A stretch of 64,000 nt of DNA, taken from contig JBJKVQ010000021.1 of the NCBI GenBank assembly GCA_045562575.1, positions 1 to 64,000 of the forward strand, written 5' to 3'. Source of the stretch: UBA6952 sp045562575. Lineage in GTDB: Bacteria; Chloroflexota; Dehalococcoidia; Lucifugimonadales; UBA6952. Positions 1-8,923 of this stretch are shown here, in pieces (the stretch's first letter is position 1; every line of letters begins with the position of its first letter). The notes beneath the pieces are model-generated. The model searched no databases and was not told where the DNA came from. It saw only the letters and a list, made by a program, of their open reading frames with translations. Both the position numbers and the translations under genes were made by a program.

Positions 1-1706
1 CGGCAGCCGAAAGCACAGCTTCTACAAGTACCGCTTCAAGTAGCAGTAGCTCTACGACAAGTAGTTCTACAGCTTCTACAAGTAGTAGTACTGAAACAGC
101 AGCCGCTAAACCAGAGGCAACCACAGAAGCTGCTCCTGCCGCTGAATCTAGTGTAAAACCTAAATCAGGTGGTAGAGTAATTTCAACAGGTTCAAGAGAC
201 CCTGTCAGTTTCGACGTCCATAACGCCACATCTTCTGTATTCGTTCAGCATAACGCTAAAATGTACAGCAGTTTGGTATGGAGTCCAGATGCAGGTGTTA
301 TCGTACCTGATGCAGCTAAAGAGTGGACCATCAGTGATGATGGTAAAACTTGGACTTTCACATTAGAAGATAATGTAAAGTATCATTCCAATATTAACGG
401 GGTAGCCGGACCTCGAGACGGTACTACAATGACTGGTAAAGACGTTGAGTACAGCATGGAAAAAATCATGGGTCTCGTTGATGGTGTGGTATCAGCACGT
501 TCAGGTTGGATGAAAGAGTTCGTTGATATTGATCGACCAGACCAAGGTATGTCTTCAGACGGAAATCAAGTAAGTTTCCATCTCATTCAACCATTCCCTG
601 GTCTTATTGATATTCTCGCAATTGGATTCTCAGGTATTATGCCTGACGGTACAACAAGAGAAATGTTAAACGAACGATCCTATGGTTCAGGACCTTATAA
701 GCTCAAGAGCTTTGAAAGAGGTTCCACCTGGATTTATGAAAAAGATCCTGACTACTTCAGAGCTGGCCTCCCATACTTAGATGAATGGGAAATTCAGTTG
801 ATTCGATCAGCTGAAGTTGCTCAGTCAGCTTTCTTAACCAGACAGGTTGAAGTCAGCCGAACTATGCCTTCCCCAGACAATAATGATTTGTATGACAAGG
901 CAAAAGCTAACGGTGAGATCGACTGGATTCCTTATACAACCACTTGTCGACCACAAGGTGTCAATATGAATGCTACTAAGCCTCCATTTGACAACGCTAA
1001 CCTCAGAAAAGCTGTGAACTTATCAATCGACCGTTATGGTTATGCTGAAGTTGTTCACTTCGGTGAAGACCGATGGACTCCAACAGTTTATCTTGACGAA
1101 ACTACTTGGGGACGACCTCCAAGCGAAGTTGCTAAGATGGAAGGTTGGGCTAGAGGCGACGCTAAAGCAGCTGAAGTAGAAGAAGCTAAGAAACTTGTAG
1201 CCCAAGAGTTCCCTGATGGATTATCCCTCACTATGTTAGTAAGAGATACTTCCACCTATGCTCGACAGGGTGAATACGTAGCTGGTGAATTATCCAAGAT
1301 CGGTATCAATGTTACTATTGACTTGATGCAGGCATCTCAGTTATTCCCACTAGCTCAAAACTTGAACTATGAAGTTTGGTCATACTACTTCTGTCAGACA
1401 ACCAATACTCCAGAAGAATTGTTTGGAAGTTACTTCCTAACAGGTGGTTCAAGAAACTGGCTCGGATACAGCAGTGATGTTGTTGACGCTAAATATCTCG
1501 AACTCGCAGCATCTCCAGATTCTGCAACTCGAAAAGCTCGAGGACTTGCACTGGAAGATATTGTTCTAGCTGATATGCCTTCTGCTCCTCTCGGAGTACA
1601 ACAAGGACGAAGCACCTACTACACTGAACTCCAAGGAATTACCGTTCCTTTAGGACAACAGTATATGTGGCCTAAGAGAGAACAAGTTTGGAGAACTGAC
1701 GTTTAA
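1..1706 (+). CDS. ABC transporter substrate-binding protein, peptide/oligopeptide type (5' partial)
   Basis: This is the C-terminal 567 residues of an extracytoplasmic solute-binding protein of family 5 (DppA/OppA-like), which captures a peptide or similar ligand for an ABC importer. The frame is open from base 3, so the gene runs off the left edge; the first internal ATG is at 261 but the true start is outside. Residues before it form a Ser/Thr/Ala-rich linker of the kind that follows a lipoprotein signal, then a GGRVISTG segment that opens the binding domain. Family-like stretches include an EWTISDDGKTWTFTL motif, a GSGPYKL segment and a NLRKAVNLSIDR segment. The permease and ATPase genes are not in the window. 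Codon use looks more GC-rich and regular than in neighbours, as in highly expressed genes. The ligand cannot be deduced. Confidence 0.88.
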   Translation, partial: AAESTASTSTASSSSSSTTSSSTASTSSSTETAAAKPEATTEAAPAAESSVKPKSGGRVISTGSRDPVSFDVHNATSSVFVQHNAKMYSSLVWSPDAGVIVPDAAKEWTISDDGKTWTFTLEDNVKYHSNINGVAGPRDGTTMTGKDVEYSMEKIMGLVDGVVSARSGWMKEFVDIDRPDQGMSSDGNQVSFHLIQPFPGLIDILAIGFSGIMPDGTTREMLNERSYGSGPYKLKSFERGSTWIYEKDPDYFRAGLPYLDEWEIQLIRSAEVAQSAFLTRQVEVSRTMPSPDNNDLYDKAKANGEIDWIPYTTTCRPQGVNMNATKPPFDNANLRKAVNLSIDRYGYAEVVHFGEDRWTPTVYLDETTWGRPPSEVAKMEGWARGDAKAAEVEEAKKLVAQEFPDGLSLTMLVRDTSTYARQGEYVAGELSKIGINVTIDLMQASQLFPLAQNLNYEVWSYYFCQTTNTPEELFGSYFLTGGSRNWLGYSSDVVDAKYLELAASPDSATRKARGLALEDIVLADMPSAPLGVQQGRSTYYTELQGITVPLGQQYMWPKREQVWRTDV

Positions 1707-1730
1707 TTTGTAACAAATCTGACGTTAATG

Positions 1731-1760
1731 AAAGAGGCCTGGAAATCCAGGCCTCTTTTT
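1731..1760 (+). terminator. Rho-independent terminator after the substrate-binding protein
   Basis: The sequence holds a perfect inverted repeat, AAAGAGGCCTGG (1731-1742) against CCAGGCCTCTTT (1747-1758), with an AAAT loop. It ends in a run of five T that overlaps the stem end. It lies 25 bases after the stop codon and is the clearest terminator in the window. Confidence 0.93.
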
Positions 1761-1788
1761 GTTAACTTGTATCTAATCTTATTTTTCT

Positions 1789-1805
1789 CTATAGTAGTAC
1801 TATAG
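1789..1805. promoter_or_regulatory. 17-bp perfect palindrome upstream of the FKBP gene
   Basis: CTATAGTAGTACTATAG is a perfect odd palindrome (8+1+8) centred on G1797, 20 bases before the FKBP lipoprotein start. It overlaps plausible -10 hexamers (TATAGT, TACTAT). It could be an operator or simply an AT-rich promoter core; the role is inference. Confidence 0.35.
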
Positions 1806-1825
1806 ATTGAAAGGATTATAAAATA

Positions 1826-2434
1826 ATGAGGATGTATTTATCATCTGTCTTTTTGGTTATAACAATATTTATTTTATTTGTAAGCTGTTCTAGACCAGGA
1901 TCACAAGAAGACCTACTAAATTCAGCAGATGGTTCGAAAAATACAATACCCGTAATCGTTAATACACCAACAGCAACACCGATACCAACAGCAACACCAA
2001 CTATGAGTCCAGAAAAATTAAACCAAAGCCCACAGACAGCAGATACAGTACTTATTCATTACACCGGAACACTTGAAAACGGTGAACAATTTGATTCCTC
2101 TATAGGTAGAGAACCTTTAGAATTTGTAATCGGTACTGAACAAGTGATTAAAGGATTTGAAGAAGGTGTGAAATCTCTTGTTATAGGTGAAACAAAAACT
2201 ATCCGTATAGAACCGGAAGATGCTTATGGAGAATGGACTGAAAATTTGTTACTCAAGACTCCTGCAGAACCTTTACCTCCAGGTATGGGAGTAGGTGCAA
2301 AATTACAACTACAAAACGGACAAATTGTTGTGATTTACGAAATTACAGATGAGCATATTACTTTAGATGCTAATCATGAACTTGCTGGAGAAGTGCTAAT
2401 TTTCGAATTAACACTTGTAGATATAAATCCTTAA
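1826..2434 (+). CDS. FKBP-type peptidyl-prolyl isomerase, lipoprotein
   Basis: This gene encodes a 202-residue exported prolyl isomerase likely to assist folding outside the membrane. Residues 4-21 are a hydrophobic signal ending in a lipobox-like FVSC, with Cys21 the probable lipidation site. A Thr/Pro-rich spacer follows (about 46-62), then one FKBP domain (about 72-200) with HYTG (active-site Tyr79), a FDSS segment (Phe89-Asp90), a GTEQVIKGFEEGV segment and a DAYG segment. The start ATG is preceded by an AAAGGA ribosome site. The last four bases overlap the end of the convergent cupin gene, so the two may share a termination region. The FKBP family call is secure; its clients are unknown. 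Confidence 0.9.
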   Translation: MRMYLSSVFLVITIFILFVSCSRPGSQEDLLNSADGSKNTIPVIVNTPTATPIPTATPTMSPEKLNQSPQTADTVLIHYTGTLENGEQFDSSIGREPLEFVIGTEQVIKGFEEGVKSLVIGETKTIRIEPEDAYGEWTENLLLKTPAEPLPPGMGVGAKLQLQNGQIVVIYEITDEHITLDANHELAGEVLIFELTLVDINP

Positions 2435-2937
2435 TCATATACGATTCTTGCAGTATCAAATGCATTACGACCCATATAGATAATTACCCAAGCATCATTT
2501 TCAACTGGTATTTGTTTATGAATATCATTTGGTACATCAGGCCAATAGACAAAATCACCAGGCTTGATTATCGTATCAAGAGTTTTCGTAACTTGATTAG
2601 TATCATTTCCTTTTACAACCCACTGTGTGTAGTATTGTTCTCTTATATAACCACATAAAGCACCCCAACTGCCATGATTATGTATAGCAGTTGGACCATC
2701 AAATTTCGCTAATTGTAGCACTGGTCCATGAGGATCATTATCTTCGTATAAAACATAGGATTCAGCAGCATTTGCACCTCTTCCACGATGATTACCAAAT
2801 CTAAATAAATCTTCAATATTCGCTAGATTAGACAATTCTTCTGCAATCTTTGCTAAATTTTCCTCATTGATTCCTTCTTTTTCAATTATTTCTTTTGAAA
2901 AAGCTACAAATTTTACAATTAGATCATTTTTTTTCAT
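2431..2937 (-). CDS. Cupin protein, cysteine dioxygenase-like (thiol dioxygenase)
   Basis: This is a 168-residue single-domain cupin. The visible metal-binding pattern is His86-x-His88 in a HNHGSW motif and His140 in an NDIHK segment, which is the three-histidine iron site of cysteine-dioxygenase-type enzymes (established for the family). Tyr154 in an IIYMG strand sits about where the catalytic Tyr of cysteine dioxygenase lies; Cys95 is near, but not exactly at, the crosslink position. The likely reaction is O2-dependent oxidation of a thiol carboxylate such as cysteine or 3-mercaptopropionate to the sulfinate. An AAGGA site precedes the ATG. It lies 11 bases after the ketopantoate reductase gene on the same strand, so the two are probably co-transcribed. 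The exact substrate is unknown. Confidence 0.72.
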   Translation of the reverse strand: MKKNDLIVKFVAFSKEIIEKEGINEENLAKIAEELSNLANIEDLFRFGNHRGRGANAAESYVLYEDNDPHGPVLQLAKFDGPTAIHNHGSWGALCGYIREQYYTQWVVKGNDTNQVTKTLDTIIKPGDFVYWPDVPNDIHKQIPVENDAWVIIYMGRNAFDTARIVYD

Positions 2938-2948
2938 CGAGATTATCC

Positions 2949-3926
2949 TTATAAGTAAATTCCTGATTTATTTGCAAGCATTTTTGAAAGTCCATATAGT
3001 GTTTTAATATTCGGAACTTTTATATCCAATATATCGGCAAGTTCTACTACAGAACCAATAATACTTTCTAATTCAATCGGTCGACCTTGTTCATAATCTT
3101 GCAACATAGATGTTTTATGTTCCCCAACACTATTTGCACCATCGAGTCGTTGATCAACAGAAACTTGCATTTTAACACCCAAAGCAGTAGCCACCAGTTC
3201 TGCTTCCAACATTACATTTCGAGCAAAATCTCTTGTAAGAGAATCTTCTGTTATATCTTTCAAACTACCCCTGGTTAACATACTAATAGGATTCATGGCT
3301 ATATTGCCCATTAATTTAACCCATATCTCGTTGCGTAAATTTGGCCTTACCGGACTTTTAAATCCTGCCTTAATCAATGCAGCTGAAAGAATTTTACATC
3401 TTTCGGAAATACTTCCATCTGGTTCTCCTAAAGAAAATCTATCTCCTTCCAAATGAGTTACTACACCTGGATTTGAAATAATTGCAGATGGATATACGAT
3501 ACATCCAATTACTCTTGTATTTTCTATGTGTGATTCAATAATACCTTTAGGATCTAAAGAATTGAGTTTTGTATTTTTAAAATCTGAATCTAATCCATAA
3601 AAATACCACCAAGGTATACCATTTTGAGCAGTTACTACTGCAGTATTTTCATTACACAAATATGGTATATTCTCTGCTATTGCTTCTAATCCATTAGTTT
3701 TAACCGTAATAAAGAGATAATCCACAGGCCCAACATCTTTTGGATCTTCTGACAATGAAGGATAAGCAGTAATGGTTTCTCCAGATTCAACTACTGTCAA
3801 TCCTGATGTCTGCATTGCTTTTAAATGAGGGCCTCTTGCAATTAATGTTACATCTTCACCACTGAGATGAAGTTTAGCTCCCAATAAAGCACCTATAGCT
3901 CCAGCTCCATATATAGCTATCTTCAT
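2949..3926 (-). CDS. panE: 2-dehydropantoate 2-reductase (ketopantoate reductase family)
   Basis: The product is 325 residues, slightly long for the family. The N-terminal Rossmann fold carries GAGAIG (7-12) for NADP(H), and QNG at 101-103 is the conserved central motif. The C-terminal helical domain has EIWVKLMGNIAMNP with Lys204 and Asn208 in the positions of the catalytic Lys and its partner Asn. The expected reaction is reduction of ketopantoate to pantoate on the way to CoA. The family also contains non-pantothenate reductases, and its neighbours here (an acyl-CoA ligase and a thiol dioxygenase) suggest catabolism, so the substrate is not certain. An AGGA site lies just before the ATG. 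Confidence 0.78.
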   Translation of the reverse strand: MKIAIYGAGAIGALLGAKLHLSGEDVTLIARGPHLKAMQTSGLTVVESGETITAYPSLSEDPKDVGPVDYLFITVKTNGLEAIAENIPYLCNENTAVVTAQNGIPWWYFYGLDSDFKNTKLNSLDPKGIIESHIENTRVIGCIVYPSAIISNPGVVTHLEGDRFSLGEPDGSISERCKILSAALIKAGFKSPVRPNLRNEIWVKLMGNIAMNPISMLTRGSLKDITEDSLTRDFARNVMLEAELVATALGVKMQVSVDQRLDGANSVGEHKTSMLQDYEQGRPIELESIIGSVVELADILDIKVPNIKTLYGLSKMLANKSGIYL

Positions 3927-3943
3927 ATTTTTTCCTTAGAGTA

Positions 3944-5461
3944 TTAAGATGATGCTAATTCTTCTGCAACTAAACGACGTTGAATTTTTCCAGTCGCAGT
4001 TCGTGGAATGGAATCAACGATATAAATTCTTCGTGGGCATTTGAAATTAGCTAATTTTTCACGCACAAAAGAAATAAGTTCTGATTCAGTAACTTCTCCG
4101 CTTAATACTACTGCAGCAGAAGGTTCCTCTCCATGAACTGTACTTGGTGCACCAAATGCTACCGCCTCAGCAACTTCAGGATGATCCATCAATGCTTCAT
4201 CTATTTCTCTTGGTGATATTTTTTCACCACTTCTATTGATTAATTCTTTTAATCTTCCAGTTAGACTTAAATAACCATTATCGTCAATTACACCCTGATC
4301 TCCAGTTCTAAACCATCCATTGGTGAAAGCAGTGCTATTAGCTTCTGGATTATCTTCATATGCATCAATTACATTTGTACCCTTAATAACTACCTCACCT
4401 AGTTCATGATTCTCAAGTAAGTTTCCTTCTTCATCCATTATTGCAATTTCTATGCCGGTTGGCGTACCAACAGAGCCTGGGAATCTATCATTTGGTGGTA
4501 ATGGATTTGATGACATTTGATGAGATGCTTCAGTCATTCCATAAGCCTCCAAAACTGGTACCTGGAAAATAGATTCCAAATCATCCATCAATATTGGAGC
4601 TAATGAGGAACTACAGGACCTAATAAATCTCAATTCAGAATTTATTTGTGCATCTTTACCTTTGCTTTGACTTTTTATTCTGTTAACAAAAGTCTGGTGC
4701 ATTGTTGGAACTGCTGTGTACCATGTTACATTAAAATCACTAATCCATTGATTCATTCTTAATGGATTAAACCCTGAAGGTATTACAACTGTACCACTTG
4801 TAGCCAATGTAGAAAGTAATGATGCAACCAAACCATGTACATGAAATAATGGCATAACACACAATGAAACATCACTGTTATTTAAATTATATGTGTCAGC
4901 AATATTTGAAATTGATGATAATAAATTACTATGCTTCAATGGGACCCTTTTAGGTCTACTTGTAGTTCCACTTGTGTGTAAAACTAAAGCCACATCTTCA
5001 GAAGAAGCGTATGTGCCAGAAGATGAAGCTTCATCAATATCTTTTAAAGATACCTCACCTTCCTCAGTAACAACGACTGTTGCCACAGTCACATCATTAT
5101 TCAAAAAATCGAGATTAGAATGATCAAAATCTTCAGGAACAATAACAACTTTAGCATCTGTATCATCTAAATAAAATTCTAATTCATCACGTTTATATCC
5201 AGGATTTAACGGGGCAGCTGTACCAATTGACGCTGCAGAAATAAAGCAAAGAACAGTTTCTATAGCGTTAGGTAATATCATTGCTACTCGATCACCAGGA
5301 GTAACGCCAATATTTTGCAATTGACTATTTATTCTATTAATTTGGTTTAGCACATTAGCATAAGTTAAACTAATTCCTTCTGGAGTTTTAAGAGCAATGT
5401 TGTCTTGTTTAGCATTTGCAATGACGTCCATTAGAATATTAGCATTATTTAAATTACTCAT
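3944..5461 (-). CDS. AMP-forming acyl-CoA synthetase (oxalate/fatty acid-CoA ligase type)
   Basis: This 505-residue adenylate-forming ligase converts a carboxylic acid, ATP and CoA to an acyl-CoA through an acyl-adenylate. Visible motifs are HTSGTTSRPK (P-loop-like A3), EAYGMTEA (A5), TGDQG (A7), the hinge GRLKELINRSGEKISPREID (A8), and the C-terminal catalytic Lys in PRTATGKIQRR (A10). An ATG four codons upstream (5473) is in frame, but the GGGAGAG ribosome site lies inside that extension and directly serves the ATG at 5461, which I choose. It is the first gene of a three-gene leftward run with panE-like and cupin genes. The motif spacing resembles the AAE3/oxalyl-CoA synthetase branch, but the acid cannot be named. 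Confidence 0.85.
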   Translation of the reverse strand: MSNLNNANILMDVIANAKQDNIALKTPEGISLTYANVLNQINRINSQLQNIGVTPGDRVAMILPNAIETVLCFISAASIGTAAPLNPGYKRDELEFYLDDTDAKVVIVPEDFDHSNLDFLNNDVTVATVVVTEEGEVSLKDIDEASSSGTYASSEDVALVLHTSGTTSRPKRVPLKHSNLLSSISNIADTYNLNNSDVSLCVMPLFHVHGLVASLLSTLATSGTVVIPSGFNPLRMNQWISDFNVTWYTAVPTMHQTFVNRIKSQSKGKDAQINSELRFIRSCSSSLAPILMDDLESIFQVPVLEAYGMTEASHQMSSNPLPPNDRFPGSVGTPTGIEIAIMDEEGNLLENHELGEVVIKGTNVIDAYEDNPEANSTAFTNGWFRTGDQGVIDDNGYLSLTGRLKELINRSGEKISPREIDEALMDHPEVAEAVAFGAPSTVHGEEPSAAVVLSGEVTESELISFVREKLANFKCPRRIYIVDSIPRTATGKIQRRLVAEELASS

Positions 5462-5524
5462 AATCTCTCCCAAATATTTATTCCATTAGAAAAGCAATTG
5501 TACCATGATTTGGAACCTTTGCTT

Positions 5525-5539
5525 AGTATATGATATACT
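5525..5539. promoter_or_regulatory. 15-bp perfect palindrome in the divergent ligase/regulator intergenic region
   Basis: AGTATATGATATACT is a perfect odd palindrome (7+1+7) between the divergent acyl-CoA ligase and response-regulator genes. It contains TATGAT on the plus strand and TATCAT on the minus strand, so it may be a shared -10 region or a regulator-binding site. No convincing -35 partner was found. Confidence 0.3.
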
Positions 5540-5611
5540 CAATTTCCACTGTCGCAAGTAAAGCTTCAATTATTGTTTGGTATTTAAGTAAATTATGGGA
5601 TATTTAAACAA

Positions 5612-6322
5612 ATGAAAGTAACAATCGTAGATGGTCATTCAGAAGACCCAGAAGAAATATCTACATGCATTAAAACTAGATGGCCTGAAGCAATAGTTAC
5701 TTTAACTACTGCTCAAGAAGACACACTTAGACTTATAAAAAACACACTCCCAGATCTTGTAATCATTGATCTTGCACCAAAAGAAGAAAATGGCTTTTAC
5801 TTATGTAAAGAAATTAGATACTTTTCAGAAGTTCCAATTATCATGCTTTCTAATAATTCTGATGATAGGAGTGTTGTAAAAGGACTTGAATGGGGAGCAG
5901 ATGACTGGATTATTAAGCCATTCAGTTATATACAGTTTTTAGCAAGAATTCAGGCAGTTATAAGAAGAAGTCGAACACTTCCAACTGTCCCGCTAAGGCA
6001 ATTAGCCCAAAATGACACTCCCTTTGAAACAAAAGATCTAACAGTTGAATTCGATTCAAAAGAAGTAAAAGTTCGAGGAAAACAAGCAAAATTAACCTCT
6101 ATTGAATATAATATCCTTTTCCACCTGATTAAAAATCTTGGACGCCCTATATCTAGTGAACAACTCTTAGATAAAGTATGGGGACAACAATACTTAGATA
6201 CAAAATATCTTCCTAAGATACATATCCAACATCTTAGACAGAAAATAGAACGAGACCCAACAAAACCAAAAATTATAGTCACCGAAAGAGGTCAAGGCTA
6301 TAAATTGGTCATATCTCGATAG
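5612..6322 (+). CDS. OmpR/PhoB-family response regulator, orphan
   Basis: This is a 236-residue two-domain transcription regulator: receiver (1-115) and winged-helix DNA-binding domain (about 140-236, with a GRPISSEQLLDKVWG segment and a C-terminal RGQGYKL hairpin). Asp53 in the IIDLAP strand is the phosphoacceptor, Ser80 the switch residue, and Lys102 in IKPF is conserved. The usual N-terminal acidic pair is reduced: Asp7 is followed by Gly8 instead of a second Asp or Glu, which may weaken Mg binding and phosphorylation. No histidine kinase gene is in the window, so it is an orphan here. An M1 aminopeptidase gene starts 24 bases downstream and may be co-transcribed. Confidence 0.87.
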   Translation: MKVTIVDGHSEDPEEISTCIKTRWPEAIVTLTTAQEDTLRLIKNTLPDLVIIDLAPKEENGFYLCKEIRYFSEVPIIMLSNNSDDRSVVKGLEWGADDWIIKPFSYIQFLARIQAVIRRSRTLPTVPLRQLAQNDTPFETKDLTVEFDSKEVKVRGKQAKLTSIEYNILFHLIKNLGRPISSEQLLDKVWGQQYLDTKYLPKIHIQHLRQKIERDPTKPKIIVTERGQGYKLVISR

Positions 6323-6346
6323 AATAAATAAATTAAAAGGACAAAA

Positions 6347-8923
6347 ATGACTACTACTAATGAATACCAATTATCAACTAAAATAAAACCTACTAATTAT
6401 AATTTATCCCTCACACCTGACTTTAATAGTATGACCTTTAGTGGCAAAGTAATCATAGAATTATCAATGTTTGAGCCTACCAATCAAATTACCATGAATG
6501 CAATTGAATTAGATTTGATAAATTCATCTATCACTACAGATTCAGGCATATTGCCTTCTAACAACTTCAAATATAATGAAGAAAAAGAACAAGTAACAAT
6601 AAATTTTGATAAAACTATCAATGAATCTAGTGTTGTTCTATCTATTGAGTTTACAGGAATTTTAAATGATAGATTGCATGGTTTTTATCGTAGTTCCTAT
6701 GAAGACGAAAATGGAAATCAGAAAATTATGGCTTGCACCCAGTTTGAGCCAACTGATGCTAGAAGAGCTTTCCCTTGTTGGGATGAACCAGAAATTAAGA
6801 GCACATTTGAAATAGTATTAAATGTTCCACAAGAAATGGAAGCTATCTCAAATATGCCAATGACCAAAGAAGAAGTTTCTGAAAATAATTACAAAAAAGT
6901 ATTTTTTGATAAAACACCTATTATGTCTACATACCTTCTTGCATTCATAATTGGTGACCTAGATAAATGTACAACGATAGCCGAAAATAATGTTGAAATT
7001 AACGTATGGGCTACAAAACACAATGTAATACACGGAGAATTTGCACTCCAGGTTGCTAAAGATTTACTTAAATATTACAACGATTACTTCCAAATTGATT
7101 ATCCTTTACCAAAACTTGATCATTTAGCAATTCCTGACTTTGCAGCCGGTGCAATGGAAAATTGGGGGGCAATTACATATAGAGAAGTAGCCTTACTATT
7201 TGATGAAAAGAATTCTGCACCTGCAACAAAACAACGAATAGCTGAAATTGTTGCTCATGAAATGGCTCATATGTGGTTCGGTGACTTGGTAACAATGAAA
7301 TGGTGGAATGATTTATGGCTCAATGAAAGTTTTGCATCATGGATGGCCACAAAAGCCATTGACAACCTTTTTCCTGAATGGAATATGTGGACTCAATTTA
7401 TTTATACAGATTACAACTCAGGACTATCTTTAGATGGGCTAGAAAATTCACACCCAATAGTTCAAGCAGTAAATAACCCTTCTGAAATTAACCAATTATT
7501 TGACGCCATAAGTTACAGCAAAGGGGCATCTATAATACGCATGCTTGAGACCTATGTTGGCGAAGATAAATTTAGAAATGGTTTAAGAAAATATATGCAA
7601 CTATACAAATACTCTAATGCAGAAGGAAATGATTTATGGGAGTGCGTCCAGGAAGCATCTGGAATGGAAATCATACCTATGATGGAAAGCTGGACAAAAC
7701 AAACTGGATATCCTGTTGTAAACGTTACATGGGAAACAAATTCTAAATTGAATCTCACTCAAGAACGATTCCTTTACTCTAATAAAACTAACCTTAATGA
7801 TACTTGGTTAGTACCAATATCAATTGTTAGTGGGAAAAGCATGGATAAAGTCGACTCTTTTATTCTCAATACCGAGTCAACTACAATTGATACTCCAACA
7901 GATGCTAATAATGGCTTTATGAAAGTCAATTATGACACTGCAGGTTTCTATAGAGTTAATTATCCTAAGGAACACTGGAAAAATCTATCAGAACTTATTA
8001 ATAAACAGTTATTAAAACCTACCGATCGATTATCCGTACAATCTGATGCATATGCTCTAGCTAAGGCACGTAAGATTAGTGCAACAGTATTTTTAGAATT
8101 GATTAAATCCTATAATAATGAAAAAGATTTTGGTGTGTGGAGCGACTTAACTACAAACATGAGATCTATTGATTTACTACTGAGAAAAACTCAATTGGGA
8201 AAAATATATAGAAATATGTGCGTGGAAACCCTCAAACCTATTGGAGAAAAACTAGGATGGGAAGTAAGCCCAAATGAAGGTCATTTAGAATCCTTACTAC
8301 GAACTACAATTCTATCTTCTCTTGGAAGCTTTGGCGATAAAGATACAATTAACAAATCAATAGAATTATTAGAACAATTTTTCTCAGAGAAAATTTCATT
8401 AGCACCTGAGCTACGATCTATTGTATATAATTTATCTGCACAAACAGGAGATAAAAAAATATACAACCTTATATTAGACCGAGCGCGTAAAGAACAATTA
8501 CAAGAGGAAAAACTACGTTTATATGCCTCTCTATGCAGGGTTGAAAATGACGAGTTATTCAATCAAACATTGAAACTAAGTATAAGTGATGAAATTAGAA
8601 CCCAAGATACTGTTTCCTTATTATCACTTATGTCTATTAACAGAAATAATGGTGCAGAAACAACTTGGGATTTCATTCAATCAAATTGGAACCTCTTAAA
8701 CGAAAGATATGGATCTGGGGGATTTGCAATGATGCGACTCGTTGGAATTACAGGAAATTTACTTACACAATCCGATTACAATAATGTTGAAGAATTTTTT
8801 AATCAACATCCTATTGAATCGGCATATAGAACTCTACAACAATCACTAGAAAGAATAGATGCAAATATTGCTTGGCTCGAACACCATATTGATGAAATTG
8901 AGTCGTTATTACAATCTAGATAA
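6347..8923 (+). CDS. M1-family zinc aminopeptidase
   Basis: This 858-residue protein removes N-terminal amino acids from peptides. It shows the exopeptidase motif GAMENWG (about 267-273) and the zinc site HEMAH (304-308) with the third ligand Glu327 in LNESFASW, exactly the M1 spacing. A conserved SYSKGASIIRM segment and a long C-terminal helical ERAP1-like domain follow. Length and C-terminal domain resemble the eukaryotic puromycin-sensitive/ERAP branch more than E. coli PepN, so no symbol is given. There is no signal peptide, so it is probably cytoplasmic. An AAAGGA site precedes the ATG. Its last 15 bases overlap the convergent dehydrogenase gene. Confidence 0.93.
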   Translation: MTTTNEYQLSTKIKPTNYNLSLTPDFNSMTFSGKVIIELSMFEPTNQITMNAIELDLINSSITTDSGILPSNNFKYNEEKEQVTINFDKTINESSVVLSIEFTGILNDRLHGFYRSSYEDENGNQKIMACTQFEPTDARRAFPCWDEPEIKSTFEIVLNVPQEMEAISNMPMTKEEVSENNYKKVFFDKTPIMSTYLLAFIIGDLDKCTTIAENNVEINVWATKHNVIHGEFALQVAKDLLKYYNDYFQIDYPLPKLDHLAIPDFAAGAMENWGAITYREVALLFDEKNSAPATKQRIAEIVAHEMAHMWFGDLVTMKWWNDLWLNESFASWMATKAIDNLFPEWNMWTQFIYTDYNSGLSLDGLENSHPIVQAVNNPSEINQLFDAISYSKGASIIRMLETYVGEDKFRNGLRKYMQLYKYSNAEGNDLWECVQEASGMEIIPMMESWTKQTGYPVVNVTWETNSKLNLTQERFLYSNKTNLNDTWLVPISIVSGKSMDKVDSFILNTESTTIDTPTDANNGFMKVNYDTAGFYRVNYPKEHWKNLSELINKQLLKPTDRLSVQSDAYALAKARKISATVFLELIKSYNNEKDFGVWSDLTTNMRSIDLLLRKTQLGKIYRNMCVETLKPIGEKLGWEVSPNEGHLESLLRTTILSSLGSFGDKDTINKSIELLEQFFSEKISLAPELRSIVYNLSAQTGDKKIYNLILDRARKEQLQEEKLRLYASLCRVENDELFNQTLKLSISDEIRTQDTVSLLSLMSINRNNGAETTWDFIQSNWNLLNERYGSGGFAMMRLVGITGNLLTQSDYNNVEEFFNQHPIESAYRTLQQSLERIDANIAWLEHHIDEIESLLQSR

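Noticed and set aside
261..1706. Substrate-binding protein starting at the ATG at 261
   Set aside because: The same frame is open back to base 3 and encodes a linker and the beginning of the binding domain, so the gene is simply cut by the window edge.
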